A DNA stretch of 64,000 nucleotides from Sphingomonadales bacterium 28-55-16 (GTDB lineage: Bacteria; Pseudomonadota; Alphaproteobacteria; Sphingomonadales; Sphingomonadaceae). The notes below the pieces were generated by a model, which had not been told where the DNA came from, made no database searches, and was given only the letters and a program-made list of their open reading frames with translations. The stretch lies in assembly GCA_002278855.1 (NCBI GenBank), contig NCGG01000002.1:62001-126000 (forward strand). Direction: 5' to 3'. This document shows positions 60,734-64,000 of this stretch, piece by piece (within the stretch, counting starts at the first letter, position 1; each line of letters begins with the position of its first letter). The position numbers were made by a program, and so were the translations under genes.

Positions 60734-61906
60734 ATGGCATTTGATCCAGCGGCTGAAACCGCGCATTATATTGATAGTCTGGGCCCGGAAGCGTTGCAAA
60801 AGGCAGCGTCTTATACGACTGCAAGCCATTGGCTGTTGCTTGGCGGACTGATCGTTGCAGCGATCGTAACTTGGATTATCGTGCGTTCAGGGTTGCTTGA
60901 ACGGGTTTCTGCCAAGGTGCAAAATCGCGCATGGGCGCTTCGGACGGGGCTTACATGCCTGACATACTTCATCGTCTCCGCCGTGATAAGTCTTCCATGG
61001 AGCATCTATCAGGATTATTATTTTGAGAAATCCTACGGCCGCACAAGCCAACCCTTTGCGGATTTCCTGTTGCAAAATGTCATCGGAATTGCGCTGTCCA
61101 GCTTCCTCGGCGGGCTGTTTTTCCTTGGCGTCTACGCGCTGATCCGACGTGCAGGGAAAAGCTGGTGGTTGTGGTCGGGCGGTTTGGCGGCCTTTGCGGC
61201 TGCGGCAACGATATTGCTGTCGCCCATTCTCATTGAACCAATTTTCAACGCGTATAAGCCAGTTCCAGAAGGCCCTGTAAGGACCGCGCTGCTCATGATG
61301 GCGGACGAGGCTGGCATTCCGCATGACCGGGTGTTGATGTTTGATGGTTCACGTCAATCGAACAACTTCACCGCCAATGTGTCAGGGGTGTTTGGTTCGG
61401 CGCGTATTGCCATTTCGGACGTCGCGATGAAACAGGCCTCGCTGGACGAGGTTAAAGCGGTAACAGGGCATGAAATAGGACATTATGTGCTTGGTCATGT
61501 CTGGCGGTCAGTGTTGGTGATTATCTTCATTGCAATGCTTGGTTTTTTCTTGGCCGACCGTGTTTTCAATCGCGTGGCGGCTTTGTTTGGCAGCAAGGCA
61601 AAGGTGGGAGATCCGGAGGGGTTGCCCATATTGTTGTTGATCGTGTCCGTGCTCGGCATATTTGCGCAACCGGTCATCAACGGTGTCACGCGTATGGGCG
61701 AAAGCGAAGCTGACGCCTATTCGTTGCGCACCGTCAACCTGCCAGATGCGCTGGCGGCGGCTCTGGTGAAGACCGCCGAGTATCGCTATCCGCGGCCCTC
61801 TGCGTTGCAAGAGGCTATATTCTATTCGCATCCGTCCGTTGAAAAACGCGTCCGCCGCGCGATGGAATGGAAAGCGCAGCAGCTGCAAAAAGCTGGGACG
61901 CGTTAG
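60734..61906 (+). CDS. M48 family membrane metalloprotease (Ste24/CAAX-like)
   Basis: A 390-residue integral-membrane zinc protease. An N-terminal hydrophobic region with several segments is followed by the active HEIGH motif (His246-Glu247-His250 in [12 protein letters not shown]) and the downstream Glu ligand in [25 protein letters not shown]. Residues 1-210 carry the Ste24-like membrane domain ([29 protein letters not shown]). Homologues cut membrane or periplasmic proteins during envelope quality control. ATG with GGAGGGAAG upstream. Stop overlaps the malate synthase stop by 4 bases (convergent). Confidence 0.93.
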   Translation: MAFDPAAETAHYIDSLGPEALQKAASYTTASHWLLLGGLIVAAIVTWIIVRSGLLERVSAKVQNRAWALRTGLTCLTYFIVSAVISLPWSIYQDYYFEKSYGRTSQPFADFLLQNVIGIALSSFLGGLFFLGVYALIRRAGKSWWLWSGGLAAFAAAATILLSPILIEPIFNAYKPVPEGPVRTALLMMADEAGIPHDRVLMFDGSRQSNNFTANVSGVFGSARIAISDVAMKQASLDEVKAVTGHEIGHYVLGHVWRSVLVIIFIAMLGFFLADRVFNRVAALFGSKAKVGDPEGLPILLLIVSVLGIFAQPVINGVTRMGESEADAYSLRTVNLPDALAAALVKTAEYRYPRPSALQEAIFYSHPSVEKRVRRAMEWKAQQLQKAGTR

Positions 61907-63975
61907 CGCTCGGCTTTCTTCTCCTGACGGAATTTATGGAGAAGCGGTTCGGTGTAGCCATTTGGCTGCGTCAGGCCTTCGAAAATGAGAGCACGCGCAG
62001 CTTTTAACGCGAGGCTTTGGTCGACAAGCGTTTCATAGAGCGGATCGCCAGCATTTTGTGCGTCAACTTTCGCGGCCATCTTCGTCAGCGCAGCGTCCAC
62101 TTGCGCCTCGGTGGCAATGCCGTGCAGCAACCAATTGGCAATATGCTGCGATGAAATGCGTAAGGTCGCCCGGTCTTCCATCAGGCCTATGTCGTGAATA
62201 TCGGGCACTTTCGAACAGCCAACACCTTGGTCAATCCAGCGTACGACATAGCCCAATATGCCTTGGGCGTTGTTTTCCAATTCTTGGGCCACGTCTTCCT
62301 CCGACCAGTTGTGGCCAACGGGTGCGACGGGAATGGTGAGCAATGGATCAAGGCCCGGCGTTGGATCCGTCGCCAGCTCTGCCTGACGGGCGAACACGTC
62401 AAATGCGTGATAATGCATGGCGTGCAAAGTCGCTGCCGTCGGTGAAGGCACCCATGCGGTATTCGCGCCTGCCTTGGGGTGGGCGATTTTCTGGACCATC
62501 ATGTCCGCCATCATGTCGGGTGCGGCCCACATGCCCTTGCCGATTTGCGCTTTGCCGCTGAGGCCGCAAGCCAAGCCGATTTGGACATTGCGCGCTTCAT
62601 AAGCCTGAATCCAGGATGATGTTTTCATCTCCGCTTTGCGGATCATGGGGCCAGCGTGCATGGCGGTGTGCATTTCGTCGCCGGTGCGATCGAGAAAGCC
62701 AGTGTTGATGAACACGATCCGATCACGGACAGCGTGAATGCACGCCGCAAGGTTTGCGCTGGTGCGGCGTTCTTCGTCCATCACGCCGACCTTGATGGTG
62801 TGGCGTGCCAAGCCAAGCACATCCTCGACTGCGTTGAACAGGTCGTTGGTGAAGGCGGCTTCTTCTGGGCCGTGCATCTTTGGCTTTACGATATAGATAC
62901 TGCCAGCGCGGCTGTTGCGGTGGGTCCCAAGCCCCTTGAGGTCATGCAACGCGCAGAGCGACGTAAACAGCGCATCCAATATGCCTTCGGGTGCTTCGCT
63001 GCCGTCCGGCAAGAGAACGGCCGGATTGGTCATCAGATGCCCGACATTGCGGACAAACATCAGGCTGCGTCCGGCCAGTGTCAGGCCGTCATAGGCGCGA
63101 TCCGGCTCAAGCGCGCGGGTGACGGTCTTGCCGCCCTTGTCAAAGCTGGCGACAAGATCGCCACGCATGAGGCCAAGCCAGTTGGTATAGGCCGCGACCT
63201 TGTCATCGGCGTCGACTGCTGCAACTGAATCTTCCAAGTCGATAATCGTGGTCAGTGCGGCTTCGAGGATGACGTCGGCGATGTGCAATTCATCTGTCGC
63301 ACCAACGGGATGCTGCGGATTGACCAGCACTTCGATATGCAGACCATGATGCTTGAACAGATAACGCGAAGTTTCACCTGCTTGTGTCTTGGCAACGAAA
63401 TATGGACTTTCGCCGCCCGCTAAAGCCGCTTGCCAGCCTGGAATAGCTGCATCGAGGAAGCTGCGCGCATATGCCACAACCGCCGCGCCGCGGTCCGTGT
63501 CATAGCCGCCGGGCCGTGCAGCAGGCGCCGACAGGACATCCGTGCCATATAAAGCATCATATAAGCTGCCCCAGCGGGCATTTGCTGCGTTCAGGACGAA
63601 GCGGTCGTTGAGGCTTGGCACAACAAGTTGCGGCCCTGCCATAATCGCGATTTCGGCATCGACATTCTGCGTACCGATGCTGAATGGGGCTGGTTCTGGG
63701 ACAAGATAGCCAATCTCGCGCAAAAACGCCTGATAGGCCGCCATATCTGATATCGGGCCGGGATGGGCGCGGTGCCAATCGTCCAACTTAGCTTGAATAT
63801 CATCACGCGTGGCGAGCAGCATCCGGTTGTGCGGCACAAATCGGGAGAGTATGTCGGCAAGGCCCTGCCAAAGCTGGTCAGCTGCGATGCCCGTGCCGAC
63901 CAGCGCGTGGCTTTCGATAAACTCTGCAAGCTGACCGGCGATTTGAAATCCGCTGCGCGTTACATATTTCGTCAT
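61903..63975 (-). CDS. glcB: Malate synthase G
   Basis: A 690-residue enzyme condensing glyoxylate and acetyl-CoA to malate. The family's full-length start ([19 protein letters not shown]) is followed by [27 protein letters not shown]-type residues, [54 protein letters not shown] and the C-terminal [18 protein letters not shown] little shorter than the usual 710-725. It completes the glyoxylate shunt (isocitrate lyase is not in the window) and matches the acs gene at the other end in a C2-growth theme. Confidence 0.97.
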   Translation of the reverse strand: MTKYVTRSGFQIAGQLAEFIESHALVGTGIAADQLWQGLADILSRFVPHNRMLLATRDDIQAKLDDWHRAHPGPISDMAAYQAFLREIGYLVPEPAPFSIGTQNVDAEIAIMAGPQLVVPSLNDRFVLNAANARWGSLYDALYGTDVLSAPAARPGGYDTDRGAAVVAYARSFLDAAIPGWQAALAGGESPYFVAKTQAGETSRYLFKHHGLHIEVLVNPQHPVGATDELHIADVILEAALTTIIDLEDSVAAVDADDKVAAYTNWLGLMRGDLVASFDKGGKTVTRALEPDRAYDGLTLAGRSLMFVRNVGHLMTNPAVLLPDGSEAPEGILDALFTSLCALHDLKGLGTHRNSRAGSIYIVKPKMHGPEEAAFTNDLFNAVEDVLGLARHTIKVGVMDEERRTSANLAACIHAVRDRIVFINTGFLDRTGDEMHTAMHAGPMIRKAEMKTSSWIQAYEARNVQIGLACGLSGKAQIGKGMWAAPDMMADMMVQKIAHPKAGANTAWVPSPTAATLHAMHYHAFDVFARQAELATDPTPGLDPLLTIPVAPVGHNWSEEDVAQELENNAQGILGYVVRWIDQGVGCSKVPDIHDIGLMEDRATLRISSQHIANWLLHGIATEAQVDAALTKMAAKVDAQNAGDPLYETLVDQSLALKAARALIFEGLTQPNGYTEPLLHKFRQEKKAER

Positions 63976-64000
63976 ACTTCGGCTCCAGTAAAAGATGGCG

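Overview
The window reads as chromosome of a sphingomonad alphaproteobacterium, close to Sphingorhabdus or Sphingopyxis (inference). Supporting markers are an NDUFA12-type complex I accessory protein, DUF2155, DUF4167, CarD, a CC_3452-family protein, a single bifunctional Rsh, the DUF3489-DUF2924-recombinase module typical of this group, moderate GC, a GTTC-N7-GTTC LexA box and a TTAA-N7-TTAA CtrA-type site. No plasmid or phage backbone, CRISPR array or rRNA operon was seen.

Layout. 1-3.6 kb: the end of a thiolase-family gene, an FMN-dependent alpha-hydroxy-acid dehydrogenase and acetyl-CoA synthetase. 3.9-17.3 kb is accessory. It starts with a compact defence island: a promoter/operator with a two-tier dyad, an unknown protein coupled to an XRE-ImmA/IrrE metallopeptidase regulator (toxin-antitoxin-like), a type III restriction-modification pair and a small exported orphan. 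Next comes a scar zone with a glyoxalase-fold protein, a tyrosine-integrase relic, a membrane-anchored carboxylesterase and a frameshifted nitrilase relic. It ends with a DUF5818 / DUF3489 / DUF2924 / large serine recombinase module beside tRNA-Arg(TCT). The DUF3489 leader can fold into three consecutive hairpins plus a long-range stem ending at the start codon.

17.4-30.4 kb is housekeeping: queuosine-precursor transporter, purC-purS-purQ, aat, an envelope/complex I cluster (DUF2155, NDUFA12, DUF192, GIN-domain), a UbiE-like methyltransferase, a photolyase-like protein with apparently swapped domain order coupled to a DCC thiol oxidoreductase, CarD, an HxlR regulator, Rsh and RecX. 30.4-42.7 kb: a stand-alone fatty acyl-AMP ligase, a PAS-GGDEF-EAL protein, ArsC, a TonB-dependent siderophore receptor with Fur-like sites, then a leftward run of M23 peptidase, hemB, a fused MFS/spermidine-synthase-like protein and a gamma carbonic anhydrase.

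42.9-47.8 kb holds acyl-CoA and aromatic catabolism genes (HCCA-isomerase family, enoyl-CoA hydratase, thioesterase, acyl-CoA dehydrogenase, MFS transporter). 48-64 kb: a Bax-inhibitor-1 family protein, lipoproteins, CBS protein, thioesterase, DUF4167, PrmC, a fasciclin lipoprotein, alkaline phosphatase, UvrA under a likely LexA operator, NUDIX hydrolase, ferredoxin, thioredoxin reductase, Ste24-type M48 protease and malate synthase G. With acetyl-CoA synthetase at the other end, malate synthase fits growth on C2 compounds.

The best candidates for something new are the dyad-controlled 207-residue protein/ImmA pair beside the type III system, the structured leader of the DUF3489-recombinase module, and the domain-swapped photolyase homologue.
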